Part shown: positions 20,701 to 29,289 of the stretch, one piece after another
How positions within the stretch are numbered: position 1 is the first letter of the stretch
How the letters are laid out: each line of letters starts with the position of its first letter
NCBI GenBank assembly: GCA_041392785.1
Contig: JAWKLK010000008.1
Span: 1-64,000, forward strand
Length of the DNA: 64,000 nt
DNA from: OLB9 sp041392785
GTDB lineage: Bacteria; Bacteroidota; Bacteroidia; Chitinophagales; Saprospiraceae
Reading direction: 5' to 3'
Translations under genes and position numbers: made by a program
The notes under the pieces: model-generated
The model's input: only the letters and a program-made list of their open reading frames with translations
What the model was told of the DNA's origin: nothing
The model's database searches: none

Positions 20701-21538
20701 CCACATCACGCTCGAGGATAATTTCATTTCTCTCAAGCGTAACCACTTCTCCAGTATCTTCATCTACGAAGTCTTCTGACCATTTACGCAATACCCTTGC
20801 TGCAAGTTTACGACCAATGGCATCCTTCAATGATTTTTTATCAGAAGGTATCTCTTCAGAAAGACCAAATAGATTCAGAATATCCCTATCTGAATCGAAT
20901 CCAATTGCTCGAAGAAGTGTGGTAACCGGAAATTTCTTCTTTCTATCGATATAGGCATACATAACGGAATTGATATCCGTAGCAAACTCCATCCAGGCAC
21001 CTTTAAATGGGATAACTCTGGCTGAGAATATTTTGGTACCATTTGGGTGGAAAGTCTGGCTAAAGAATACACCTGGGGATCTATGTAATTGGGATACAAC
21101 GACTCTTTCAGCGCCATTAATCATAAATGTTCCCTTATTGGTCATATAAGGTATATTTCCAAGGAAAACATCCTGAACAATGGTTTGAAAATCTACGTGC
21201 TCTTCATCATTACAAGATAAGCGCAATCTAGCTTTTAGTGGAACTGAATAAGTCAAACCTCTCTGCATACATTCCTCTATGGAATAACGAGGTGGGTCTA
21301 TATAGTAATCTAAAAATTCAAGAGTGAAAATATTTCTCGCATCTGAGATAGGGAAGTTTTCCTGAAAAACCCTATAAAGGCCTTCATTACCTCTATTCTC
21401 AGGTGTAGTTTCAAGTTGAAAAAATTCCTGAAATGATTTAATTTGGATTTCCAAAAGGTCAGGATATTGGTTATCCAATTTTGTTTTGCCGAAACTTATT
21501 CTTTTTCCGGCAGAAGTTACGACTCCGTTTGTTGACAT
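17723..21538 (-). CDS. rpoB: DNA-directed RNA polymerase subunit beta (reading frame broken near 20.5 kb)
   Basis: About 1,270 aa when joined. The N-terminal piece (21538-20528) has the conserved lobe, and the second frame (20395-17723) carries the rifampicin-region residues (SQLSQFLDQTNPLSE, HKRRISALGPGGLSRERAG), the KxxxGRHGNKG catalytic region and the C-terminal clamp GGQRFGEMEVWALEAYGA. Between them, 20396-20527 still encodes family sequence (DPPDEETARGIIDKL, RYNLGEVGRYKINRKLSLE) once two bases near 20534 and one T near 20487 are restored, a net loss of three. There is no real gap in the gene. Most likely a consensus error. Confidence 0.95.
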
Positions 21539-21617
21539 ACTTAAAAGTTAATTGTTATCGTAATCTGATATATTACTCTGGAACATTCCAGAAAAAAATT
21601 CTACATTAATGACGATA

Positions 21618-21647
21618 GCTTAACCCAGTCTGTAGACTAGGTTAAGC
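21618..21647 (-). promoter_or_regulatory. Hairpin in the rplL-rpoB spacer
   Basis: GCTTAACC and GGTTAAGC pair around an inner AGTC/GACT stem (12 pairs with one mismatch). A second hairpin, GGACTTA/TAAGTCC, lies near 21670-21690. Neither is followed directly by a U-run. The position matches the E. coli rplL-rpoB attenuator/processing site; the function here is inference. Confidence 0.5.
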
Positions 21648-21703
21648 CAGATATCATCTTTTTTCTGGACTTAATCTGTATAAGTCCTGAAAAACACAAC
21701 AAG

Positions 21704-22087
21704 TTACTTCAATTCAACAGAAGCACCGGCACCTTCAAGGGTTGCCTTCATGGATTCAGCTTCTGCTTTTGATGCACCAGCTTTAATCACTGAAGGTGCA
21801 GCGTCTACTAAATCTTTTGCTTCTTTCAACCCTAAGTTAAGGATGGTTTTCACTTCTTTTACAATTGCCAATTTATTGGCTCCTGCTGAAGTAAGAACAA
21901 CATCAAACTCAGTTTTTTCCGCAGGCGCGTCAGCTGCTGCTGCACCACCTCCCGCTGGAGCTGCTACTGCTACTGCTGCTGCTGCAGGTTCAATACCATA
22001 TTCATCTTTAAGTATTTGAGCTAACTCATTTACTTCTTTTACAGTCAAGTTTACAAGTTGTTCTGCAAACGATTTTAAATCTGCCAT
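21704..22087 (-). CDS. rplL: 50S ribosomal protein L7/L12
   Basis: 127 aa. An N-terminal dimerisation segment (about 1-35), an Ala/Gly-rich hinge (about 37-55) and the C-terminal factor-binding domain (about 60-127, EKTEFDVVLTSAGANKLAIV and NLGLKEAKDLVDAAP). L7/L12 forms the ribosomal stalk that recruits EF-Tu and EF-G. It lies in the usual rplKAJL-rpoBC order, with possible control hairpins on either side. Confidence 0.97.
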   Translation of the reverse strand: MADLKSFAEQLVNLTVKEVNELAQILKDEYGIEPAAAAVAVAAPAGGGAAAADAPAEKTEFDVVLTSAGANKLAIVKEVKTILNLGLKEAKDLVDAAPSVIKAGASKAEAESMKATLEGAGASVELK

Positions 22088-22130
22088 AATAAATGGATTA
22101 AAAATTTTAATAAATAATTTCGTTAATGTT

Positions 22131-22184
22131 GGAAGCTATAACGTAACATTTAAAACTCCGGAATTAATACAATTCAGCTTCCGG
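22131..22184 (-). promoter_or_regulatory. Alternative hairpins between rplJ and rplL
   Basis: On the minus strand CCGGAA (22184-22179) can pair with TTCCGG (22163-22158), or GGAAGCT (22182-22176) with AGCTTCC (22137-22131). The two pairings share bases and exclude each other. This could tune L10:L7/L12 output; it is an inference from sequence only. Confidence 0.35.
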
Positions 22185-22194
22185 CAAACTGTTT

Positions 22195-22716
22195 CTATCT
22201 TTCTTCTAATGTTTTCAATAAACCAGCGATAGTCGAACCACCAGATTTAAGTCCGCTAATAACATTCTTAGCAGGTGACTGTAACAATCCGATGATTTCT
22301 CCAACCAATTCATTTTTGGACTTAAGTTTAATCAAAAATTCCAGTTGGTCATCACCATAAAATATATCTGAATCGATATAAGCAGCTTTCAATGCAGGTT
22401 TGTCAGCCTTACCTCTAAACTCCTTAATAATAGTAGCAGGAAGCTTTGAATCGTTTGAGAAAATAATGGTACTCTGACCTTTAAAGGCGTCAAAAATACT
22501 TTTGAAATTGCGACTGTCATCCAATTGTTCCATTGCTTTTTTAGCCAATGTGTTTTTGACTGTCTTTATTTCAACACCTTTCTCAAAACATTTTCTTCTC
22601 AAATTATTGATTTTCTCTACTGTTAAAGTAGATGCATCAGTAACATAGAAGAAACTATTGCTTTCAAACTTATCCTTTAACTCTTGGATTAATACTCCTT
22701 TATCTTGTTTTAACAT
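22195..22716 (-). CDS. rplJ: 50S ribosomal protein L10
   Basis: 173 aa, normal length. The N-terminal globular part that binds 23S rRNA and L11 spans about 1-130 (EKINNLRRKCFEKGVEIKTV, NTLAKKAMEQL), and the C-terminal helix that carries L7/L12 dimers ends the protein (SGLKSGGSTIAGLLKTLEE). It sits 20 bp after rplA and 107 bp before rplL. L10 with L7/L12 autoregulates this operon in other bacteria. Confidence 0.96.
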   Translation of the reverse strand: MLKQDKGVLIQELKDKFESNSFFYVTDASTLTVEKINNLRRKCFEKGVEIKTVKNTLAKKAMEQLDDSRNFKSIFDAFKGQSTIIFSNDSKLPATIIKEFRGKADKPALKAAYIDSDIFYGDDQLEFLIKLKSKNELVGEIIGLLQSPAKNVISGLKSGGSTIAGLLKTLEER

Positions 22717-22736
22717 TTCTCTAAAATTTAATAAAG

Positions 22737-23429
22737 TTACTTAATAGTCTTTGCATCAACAGAAATACCAGGACTCATGGTACTTGCCATACTGATAGAC
22801 TTCATGTAAACACCCTTTGCGGTAGACGGCTTCATTTTCTCTAAAGTAGAGATCAGTTCTACAGCATTCTCAGCAATCTTGTCCGCTGAGAAGGAAACTC
22901 GACCTATAGGTGAGTGGATAATACCATATTTATCAACTCTGAATGCTATTTTACCTGCCTTTACCTCTTGAACTGCTGCTCCAACATTTAGTGTCACTGT
23001 TCCAGTCTTAGGGTTTGGCATTAATCCTCTTGGACCTAAAATACGACCAATTTGACCTATCTTAGCCATTACATTCGGTGTGGCAATGATGACATCAATG
23101 TCCGTCCATCCTTGTTGGATTTTAGATATGTATTCATCCAATCCCACATGGTCTGCTCCTGCATCTTTCGCTTCTGCTTCTTTATCTGGAGTACATAAGA
23201 CTAAAACTCTCTTCACTTTACCTGTTCCATGAGGTAATGTAACTGTACCTCTAATCGCTTGATCCGCTTTTCTAGGATCTACACCTAGTCGGATGTGTAA
23301 ATCTACAGACGCATCAAACTTTGTTGTGTTTACTTGCTTTACTAACTCAGATGCATCCTTTAATGAATATAATTTCATCGGATCAACCTTTTCATTAGCA
23401 AGCTTTCTCTTTTTACTTACTTTTGCCAT
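22737..23429 (-). CDS. rplA: 50S ribosomal protein L1
   Basis: 230 aa, full length, with the family signature near residues 120-140 (IGRILGPRGLMPNPKTGTV) and the N-terminal VDLHIRLGVDPRKADQ segment. L1 forms the mobile stalk at the E site and represses its own operon in other bacteria by binding the mRNA leader. It is 59 bp after rplK, with a short hairpin in between. Confidence 0.97.
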   Translation of the reverse strand: MAKVSKKRKLANEKVDPMKLYSLKDASELVKQVNTTKFDASVDLHIRLGVDPRKADQAIRGTVTLPHGTGKVKRVLVLCTPDKEAEAKDAGADHVGLDEYISKIQQGWTDIDVIIATPNVMAKIGQIGRILGPRGLMPNPKTGTVTLNVGAAVQEVKAGKIAFRVDKYGIIHSPIGRVSFSADKIAENAVELISTLEKMKPSTAKGVYMKSISMASTMSPGISVDAKTIK

Positions 23430-23450
23430 ATTAAAAAATTTAGGTATGAC

Positions 23451-23471
23451 GCCAATGTTAATACAATTGGC
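23451..23471 (-). promoter_or_regulatory. Short hairpin between rplK and rplA
   Basis: GCCAAT and ATTGGC pair around the loop GTTAATACA. The loop sequence (TGTATTAA on the minus strand) recurs in the rplJ-rplL hairpin. A control or processing role is possible but unproven. Confidence 0.35.
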
Positions 23472-23488
23472 TCCCTTGGATTAAAAAA

Positions 23489-23950
23489 TTAATTTTCTAC
23501 TCTCTCTTCAACCTGAAATGGTGATTCACCTGAAATAGTGATACCCATACTTCTCGCAGTACCTGCCACCATTTTCATGGCACTTTCGATGGTAAATGCG
23601 TTCAAGTCTTTCATCTTATTATCTGCGATCTCCCGCACTTGATTCCATGACACAGATCCCACCTTATTTCTATTTGGTTGAGCTGAACCACTTTTTAATT
23701 TTGCGACTTCCAACAATTGTACAGCTGCAGGTGGAGTTTTGATAACAAAATCAAATGATTTGTCCTTGTACACCGTGATTACCACGGGCAACAATTTCCC
23801 CATCATCTCCTGAGTTTCTGCATTGAATCGCTTACAAAACTCCATGATATTCAGTCCCTTAGAACCTAATGCAGGTCCAACTGGTGGTGCAGGATTTGCT
23901 TGACCTCCTTTCACCTGGAGTTTCACATATGTTTGAATTTCTTTTGCCAT
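23489..23950 (-). CDS. rplK: 50S ribosomal protein L11
   Basis: 153 aa, slightly longer than the usual 141-147 because of a C-terminal FQVEERVEN extension. The N-terminal domain has the Pro-rich PAPPVGPALGSKGLNIMEFC motif that binds thiostrepton-type drugs and the GTPase centre; the C-terminal domain binds 23S rRNA (MKDLNAFTIESAMKMVAGTA). First ribosomal gene of the block, downstream of nusG. Confidence 0.97.
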   Translation of the reverse strand: MAKEIQTYVKLQVKGGQANPAPPVGPALGSKGLNIMEFCKRFNAETQEMMGKLLPVVITVYKDKSFDFVIKTPPAAVQLLEVAKLKSGSAQPNRNKVGSVSWNQVREIADNKMKDLNAFTIESAMKMVAGTARSMGITISGESPFQVEERVEN

Positions 23951-23985
23951 TTTTAAAACTACTTACTTTTAGATAAAAATTACTC

Positions 23986-24021
23986 TGACTTTAGGGAAGC
24001 TCATTTTAAAGACTAAAGTCA
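23986..24021 (-). promoter_or_regulatory. Hairpin between nusG and rplK
   Basis: TGACTTTAG (23986-23994) pairs with CTAAAGTCA (24013-24021), a 9-bp stem with an 18-base loop in the leader of rplK. It could be a ribosomal-protein control site or a processing site. Confidence 0.35.
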
Positions 24022-24037
24022 AAAAAGATAAAACTAT

Positions 24038-24586
24038 TTATGATTGTTTTTCAACTTGCATATAATTCAGTTCAACTTCGGTACCTCTACCGAAAATCTT
24101 CACTATTACAACTAACTTTTTCTTATCTTCATTAACTTCTTTGACGTCACCTACAAAGTCATTAAAAGGACCATCAATTATTTTTACCGTTTCTCCAACC
24201 AAAAACGGTTCAATCATGGAAGCTGAAACTTCCTGAGAATCATCAAGTTTACCCAACATTCTGTTAGCTTCTGCTTGACTCATAGGAATAGGATGGTTTT
24301 TGCCTAAAAAATGAATTACATTTAATACATTAGAAATTGTGGTTACAACTTCAGCAGAAAATAACTCTTGAATAGCCTCAACTAATATATAACCAGGTAG
24401 AATATTTCTTTCTAAGATAACTTTCTTTCCATTGCGTATTTTGTATACCTTTTCAGAAGGAACTAATACTTGAGTAACAATATTATTCCAATTGTTCCTT
24501 TGTATCTCAAGCTCAATGCGTTCCTTTATGCTTTTCTCCTTGCCACTTACGACGCGGAGTGAGTACCATTTTTTAGTCTCTGACAT
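24038..24586 (-). CDS. nusG: Transcription termination/antitermination factor NusG
   Basis: 182 aa. NGN domain about residues 1-115 (KKWYSLRVVSGKEKSIKERI, NILPGYILVEA) and C-terminal KOW domain about 128-180 (VGETVKIIDGPFNDFVGDV). NusG couples RNA polymerase to the ribosome or Rho. It is 8 bp after secE. Confidence 0.96.
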   Translation of the reverse strand: MSETKKWYSLRVVSGKEKSIKERIELEIQRNNWNNIVTQVLVPSEKVYKIRNGKKVILERNILPGYILVEAIQELFSAEVVTTISNVLNVIHFLGKNHPIPMSQAEANRMLGKLDDSQEVSASMIEPFLVGETVKIIDGPFNDFVGDVKEVNEDKKKLVVIVKIFGRGTEVELNYMQVEKQS

Positions 24587-24594
24587 CCCAAATA

Positions 24595-24786
24595 TTAATT
24601 TATACCATAGATTAGTGAAAGAAGATTCTTAGCCACTAAATCAAACAGGAATATTATACCTGAAATAATCACAGTCGAAACCAAAACCAATTTAGCACTT
24701 GAAATCAACTCACTCCAAGTAGGCCATGTTACATGATTTATTAATTCATTATAACTTTCCTGAAGGTATAGTTTGATATTCTCCAT
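24595..24786 (-). CDS. secE: Preprotein translocase subunit SecE
   Basis: 63 aa from the Met at 24786 (MENIKLYLQESYNELINHVT). An N-terminal amphipathic helix with the conserved WPTW-type motif is followed by one membrane helix (about 35-55). An earlier in-frame start at 24828 would begin only 7 bases from the tRNA-Trp 3' end and adds non-conserved residues, so it was not used. SecE holds the SecYEG channel together. Confidence 0.93.
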   Translation of the reverse strand: MENIKLYLQESYNELINHVTWPTWSELISSAKLVLVSTVIISGIIFLFDLVAKNLLSLIYGIN

Positions 24787-24834
24787 TCTAATTATTTTAT
24801 TTTGACTAATTAAAAAGTATATTAACAATGTTTG

Positions 24835-24907
24835 CAGGGGAGACAGGGCTCGAACCTGCGACCTACGGTTTTGGAGACCGCCACTCTACCAATTGAGCTA
24901 CTCCCCT
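24835..24907 (-). tRNA. tRNA-Trp (anticodon CCA)
   Basis: Acceptor AGGGGAG (24907-24901) pairs with CTCCCCT; anticodon loop CTCCAAA gives CCA. It lies between tuf and secE, the usual place in Bacteroidota. Confidence 0.95.
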
Positions 24908-24945
24908 ATTAAAAAACGCTTCTAAAATACAGAAACGATAAAAAG

Positions 24946-24981
24946 AAAAATTAAGTACTCAATATAGAGTACTTAATTTTT
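24946..24981 (-). terminator. Terminator after tuf
   Basis: A perfect 15-bp inverted repeat (24946-24960 with 24967-24981) around a 6-base loop, followed on the minus strand by a T-rich tract. It separates tuf from tRNA-Trp-secE. Confidence 0.88.
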
Positions 24982-25021
24982 CATAACTTTATATAAATTA
25001 ACTAAAGCTATCTTCAATTAA

Positions 25022-26218
25022 TTAGGCAATGATTTCAGTAACCTGACCTGCACCTACTGTTCTACCACCTTCTCTGATCGCAAAACGAAGACCTTTCTCC
25101 ATTGCGATAGGAGATAATAATTTCACTTCAAGTGAAACGTTATCACCTGGCATAACCATTTCAATTCCATCAGGTAATTTCACATCACCAGTTACGTCTG
25201 TTGTTCTGAAATAAAACTGAGGTCTGTAACCATTAAAGAATGGTGTATGTCTACCTCCTTCGTCTTTACCCAAAACGTAAATTTCACATTTGAAATGAGA
25301 GTGAGGTTTTACAGAACCTGGTTTAACGATAACCATACCTCTTCTGATTGCTTCTTTTTCGATACCTCTTAGAAGAAGTCCAGCGTTGTCTCCAGCTTCA
25401 CCTCTTTCAAGGATTTTTCTGAACATCTCAACACCTGTTACAGTAGAAGTCAAAGGTTTATCACCTGCTTTCATCATACCAATGATTTCAACTGGGTCAC
25501 CTGTATTGATAACACCTCTTTCTATTCTTCCTGTAGCAACAGTACCTCTACCTGTGATAGAAAATACATCTTCCACTGGCATCAAGAATGTCTTATCAAC
25601 TTCTCTGACTGGTTCTGGAACGTAATCATCTACTGCAGACATCAAGTCAAGGATTTTTTGTTTTGCACTAGCATCACCTTCAAGGGCTTTCAATGCTGAA
25701 CCTTGAATAATCGGTGTATTATCACCATCAAATTGGTAAGAGCTAAGAAGTTCTCTCAACTCCATCTCAACTAGTTCAAGCATTTCTGGATCGTCCACAA
25801 GGTCAACCTTATTCATGAAAACTACAATACGAGGCACACCAACCTGTCTAGCAAGAAGGATGTGTTCTCTTGTTTGAGGCATAGGTCCATCTGTAGCTGC
25901 ACATACAAGTATAGCACCATCCATCTGAGCAGCACCCGTAACCATGTTTTTCACATAATCCGCGTGACCAGGACAGTCCACGTGTGCATAATGACGATTT
26001 TCGGTTTCATACTCTACGTGGGCAGTATTAATGGTAATACCTCTTTCTTTTTCCTCAGGTGCTGCATCGATAGAATCATAATCCTTTTTCTCTGCAAAAC
26101 CTTTCTCAGAAAGAACATACGTGATAGCCGCAGTAAGAGTAGTCTTACCGTGGTCAACGTGACCAATTGTACCTATATTTACGTGGGGCTTGGTCCTTAC
26201 AAATGTTTCTTTAGCCAT
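25022..26218 (-). CDS. tuf: Translation elongation factor Tu
   Basis: 398 aa, normal length. GTPase motifs: GHVDHGKT (about 19-26), the switch-I region with RGITINTAH, DCPGH (about 81-85) and NKVD (about 136-139); domains 2 and 3 are intact (TGRGTVATGRIERG, PGDNVSLEVKLLSP). It carries aminoacyl-tRNA to the ribosome. It lies between a four-tRNA cluster and tRNA-Trp. Confidence 0.98.
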   Translation of the reverse strand: MAKETFVRTKPHVNIGTIGHVDHGKTTLTAAITYVLSEKGFAEKKDYDSIDAAPEEKERGITINTAHVEYETENRHYAHVDCPGHADYVKNMVTGAAQMDGAILVCAATDGPMPQTREHILLARQVGVPRIVVFMNKVDLVDDPEMLELVEMELRELLSSYQFDGDNTPIIQGSALKALEGDASAKQKILDLMSAVDDYVPEPVREVDKTFLMPVEDVFSITGRGTVATGRIERGVINTGDPVEIIGMMKAGDKPLTSTVTGVEMFRKILERGEAGDNAGLLLRGIEKEAIRRGMVIVKPGSVKPHSHFKCEIYVLGKDEGGRHTPFFNGYRPQFYFRTTDVTGDVKLPDGIEMVMPGDNVSLEVKLLSPIAMEKGLRFAIREGGRTVGAGQVTEIIA

Positions 26219-26276
26219 CAGTTTAAAATTTTCTGAACTTAAAATTATTTGAATAAAATGAATCCTATTAAAATTG

Positions 26277-26348
<72 letters not shown>

Positions 26349-26389
26349 CGCTAATGTCGGTTATGGTTGCTCAAGATATTGAAAATTTG

Positions 26390-26462
26390 AGCGGAAGACG
26401 AGACTCGAACCCGCGACCCTCAGCTTGGAAGGCTGATGCTCTACCAACTGAGCTACTTCCGC
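26390..26462 (-). tRNA. tRNA-Gly (anticodon TCC)
   Basis: Acceptor GCGGAAG pairs with CTTCCGC; anticodon loop CTTCCAA gives TCC. Confidence 0.95.
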
Positions 26463-26491
26463 AAATATTAAATCTATTGCCATGGATCTTG

Positions 26492-26574
26492 TGGGGATGA
26501 TAGGATTCGAACCTATTCAGCCAAAAGCAACAGATTTACAGTCTGCCCCGTCTCTCCAACTTCGGCGCATCCCC
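26492..26574 (-). tRNA. tRNA-Tyr (anticodon GTA)
   Basis: Acceptor GGGGATG pairs with CATCCCC; anticodon loop CTGTAAA gives GTA; a long class II variable arm is present, normal for bacterial tRNA-Tyr. Confidence 0.95.
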
Positions 26575-26587
26575 TCACAATGTCATG

Positions 26588-26661
26588 AGCCAGTGGAGGG
26601 ATTCGAACCCCCGACCCGCTGATTACAAATCAGCTGCTCTGGCCAACTGAGCTACACTGGC
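26588..26661 (-). tRNA. tRNA-Thr (anticodon TGT)
   Basis: Acceptor GCCAGTG pairs with CACTGGC; anticodon stem GCTGA/TCAGC encloses TTTGTAA, giving TGT. First tRNA of the cluster. Confidence 0.95.
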
Positions 26662-26717
26662 AAACGATTTTCAATCAAATTTTCAATTCGCAAATGGATC
26701 TTTTTCCAAAAGCGATG

Positions 26718-26725
26718 CAAAGGTA
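26718..26725 (-). promoter_or_regulatory. Promoter -7 element of the tRNA-tuf cluster
   Basis: CAAAGGTA on the plus strand reads TACCTTTG on the minus strand (TAnnTTTG), 56 bp upstream of tRNA-Thr(TGT). Confidence 0.5.
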
Positions 26726-26941
26726 CTCCTTTTTCAGAATTCTAAAAACTTTTACTACCTTTTTTTTATATTTTTTTTCTTAATATTTAGTAAATATAAA
26801 TTTGATTTTCATATTGCAATTTATAATAATTTATTTGATTAAGTTATTCAATAATTTACGCATTAATAGATAAATTTGCCCAAAACAAAGGCCAATTATA
26901 AATAGAACTTTAACGCGTAAATTTGCTTGTATACATCAATT

Positions 26942-28681
26942 TCAATCACCTGTGTGATACACAATTTCTAAGTTTTCCATACACAGTTCTTTTCTACCAT
27001 CTGCATTCCATAAAAATATTTCTGCAGTATCAGCCCCAACTCTGATTTTGGAGTCTAGATACAGATTTTTAGAGCCTCCGTCAAAGTGCCTCTGCACTCT
27101 CAAGACATCATCACCCAAATGATCCTCCCCATGTTTATACCTCACTATCAACTGAGTCATCTTCCATGTATCCCATTCTTTTTCCTTGATTACGAAATTG
27201 GCGCTAATCCTAAGCCAACCACCGTTCTGTTCCAAAGTAACCTTTTGAACTTGACTATATTGTATATCACCACTGATGCATTCTTTTCTCATACTATCCT
27301 GCGCTAGTAGAATCTTAGGGTTTTGTAAAATTCCTTGATAATTATAACGTGTATCCATCAAATTAAGGGCTCCATCTGGCATCTTGTCTCTCAGTAAAAT
27401 AGCCATCAAATATGGTCTTGTCATAAAACCCGCAAAAAGCATTCCTCCTTTGTGAGCCTGGTGAATAACCCAAAAATTGTAGTGGATACCTAAAGTCATC
27501 AACAAAGTTCCTAAGATAGCAAATACTGAGACTTTTTTAAAAATACCTACAAATGCGGCGATAGGAAATGCTAAAACAGGATACATTTGTACTAAAGCAC
27601 GCTGGCCAACGGAGCCTCCATACCACCAAATATCCCATGCAAACGTGACATAAATAAATAATATAATAAACAATGTAAATGTTGGTGCCAAATTCCTTTT
27701 TTGGTACCAAAGAGCAAAAATACCAGGAATGAATAAAATTACTAGTGGGCTATACACCATCCATCCTGTCGCCGAGAAAAATCCTTCAAACATGTGTGGA
27801 TGCAACCAACTGAATCCTTGGTCTTCATAACTATATACAAGCCATTCTCCTGAAACATATTTCCAATAAAACAATTGAATACTCCCAATACCTATAAATA
27901 ATGCGATGGCAAGGAGATACTTTGCAATGTTTACACCTATAAATTTTATCCTTTGTACTACATCATTTAATGAAAAATTCAATCCATATAATAAAGGTAT
28001 AATAACAGCAAGTATTTCTGTGGGCCTGGTTAACACCATGATGCCTAAAATAGCACCAATACAAATGCTCCATAGTATTGATGGATTATTATAAAATCTA
28101 TCTGTAACATAGATCAAGCAAGCATAGTAAGTAAAAAGATAATTATGGGTCATTGTATTGGTAATCCCACCGTATTCTAAATAATTGGTGCCAAAGACTA
28201 TAACAAGGAGGGTTATGGCTGTAGACATTGCTGAAAAATGAATCCTAAGCACCTTATACAGCATATAGATACCAAATAGACACATTATCCATCCCCAAAT
28301 AAATATTCCAAATTGATATGGTGGTGAAAAACCATCCTGAGGATATTTCAATACTTTGGCTGCCAAATGTCCTGAAATAAAGCCTGGAAACATCATGATA
28401 GCTTGTCCTGAACTGTATTTTAGCACATAATTGCCAGATGGATGTACATAAGCTTGTTGAAATTCAGGTGTGGGTTGATATTTCTGAAGGATGTCTTGTG
28501 AAAAAGTGAGCTGTTTCAAGTCGTGGTAAATGAAGACGGCTGGAAGATACCAGTAATACCCTGACGAATCCCAACTTAAAGTGGCTTCACTTCCGGACTT
28601 GTTCCATTTGGGATAATACCAAAACGTCAAAATTGATATGGAGATAAGACAAAAAAATAAGGCAATCTTGTCAATTTTCAT
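26942..28681 (-). CDS. Multi-pass membrane protein, glycosyltransferase-39/RgtA-like architecture
   Basis: 579 aa. About 10-12 membrane helices occupy residues 5-430 (for example FGIFIWGWIMCLFGIYMLY and AVIIPLLYGLNF), and the C-terminal 150 residues form a soluble beta-rich domain. The first periplasmic loop starts SWDSSGYYWYLPAVFIYHD, with an early acidic residue in the place where GT-C glycosyltransferases of this type keep a catalytic Asp. These Bacteroidota proteins are usually annotated as hypothetical or dolichyl-phosphate-mannose transferase-like. The substrate is unknown, and no sugar-pathway gene lies next to it. Confidence 0.62.
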   Translation of the reverse strand: MKIDKIALFFCLISISILTFWYYPKWNKSGSEATLSWDSSGYYWYLPAVFIYHDLKQLTFSQDILQKYQPTPEFQQAYVHPSGNYVLKYSSGQAIMMFPGFISGHLAAKVLKYPQDGFSPPYQFGIFIWGWIMCLFGIYMLYKVLRIHFSAMSTAITLLVIVFGTNYLEYGGITNTMTHNYLFTYYACLIYVTDRFYNNPSILWSICIGAILGIMVLTRPTEILAVIIPLLYGLNFSLNDVVQRIKFIGVNIAKYLLAIALFIGIGSIQLFYWKYVSGEWLVYSYEDQGFSWLHPHMFEGFFSATGWMVYSPLVILFIPGIFALWYQKRNLAPTFTLFIILFIYVTFAWDIWWYGGSVGQRALVQMYPVLAFPIAAFVGIFKKVSVFAILGTLLMTLGIHYNFWVIHQAHKGGMLFAGFMTRPYLMAILLRDKMPDGALNLMDTRYNYQGILQNPKILLAQDSMRKECISGDIQYSQVQKVTLEQNGGWLRISANFVIKEKEWDTWKMTQLIVRYKHGEDHLGDDVLRVQRHFDGGSKNLYLDSKIRVGADTAEIFLWNADGRKELCMENLEIVYHTGD

Positions 28682-28749
28682 TTTAGCAAATGCGTTTTTA
28701 TCAATAAATTAATTTAGCAATTACCTTAGTTTTTTGGCAAATCATAATA

Positions 28750-28980
28750 CTATGCCTTTACTTCTGGCATCTGACACGCGTCATCTGTCTTTTTCCCGCA
28801 AATAGTACATTCACCCAATTGATTCTTGAGTGCAGGATTATTACTTGCGCAGGTACCTCTGAATTCACCCCCTTTAAAGATTTGTCTTAAGTTTATAAAT
28901 AAAAAGGCTCCGCCTACTACTCCGACTATAATAATCAATAACTTGAAAAATTCAAACATATCTAATAAATTAACTATCAA
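28750..28980 (-). CDS. Small Cys-rich membrane protein, NqrM-like (candidate)
   Basis: 76 aa. One N-terminal membrane helix (about 11-30) is followed by a short soluble tail with four Cys in the pattern C-x13-C-x2-C-x7-C (CASNN, CTICGKKTDDAC). Helix-then-Cys-cluster matches NqrM (DUF539), a small membrane protein needed to mature the iron centre of Na+-NQR, and this window holds the nqr operon 8 kb away. Spacing is not identical to proteobacterial NqrM, so this is a candidate only. It could also be another small Cys-rich membrane protein. Confidence 0.5.
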   Translation of the reverse strand: MIVNLLDMFEFFKLLIIIVGVVGGAFLFINLRQIFKGGEFRGTCASNNPALKNQLGECTICGKKTDDACQMPEVKA

Positions 28981-29261
28981 TTATGCAACAAGAATATTGG
29001 CTCAATGTTTAGAGAATAGTGAGTAAAACAAGTCGGATTCATAATTCGAAACATTCAAAAAGTCATTTTGCCTTGTATAAAATCTCGGTCGAAAGATGAT
29101 CTGGTAAACAGTTCAAGTATCTTTCAATGTATATATCATATAATTGAGCAAATAACTCTCTGGTAATTTCTAGGTTTTTAAACTCTTAACTGTTGCACAC
29201 CTATAGCTGCCAGTACAAATCATATTTTTGAATTAGGCATATTATAAATGAATTTAACCCC

Positions 29262-29269
29262 TATATTTG
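29262..29269 (+). promoter_or_regulatory. Transposase promoter -7 element
   Basis: TATATTTG lies 20 bp upstream of the ATG at 29290, inside the IS; the same sequence is kept in the second copy. Confidence 0.5.
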
Positions 29270-29289
29270 CTACAAATATAGTTAATATA

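Noticed and set aside
13443..21538. rpoB and rpoC as pseudogenes
   Set aside because: Both are essential, the family sequence continues in the next frame at each break, and the missing bases are mostly single bases in runs. Annotated as single genes with probable sequence errors.
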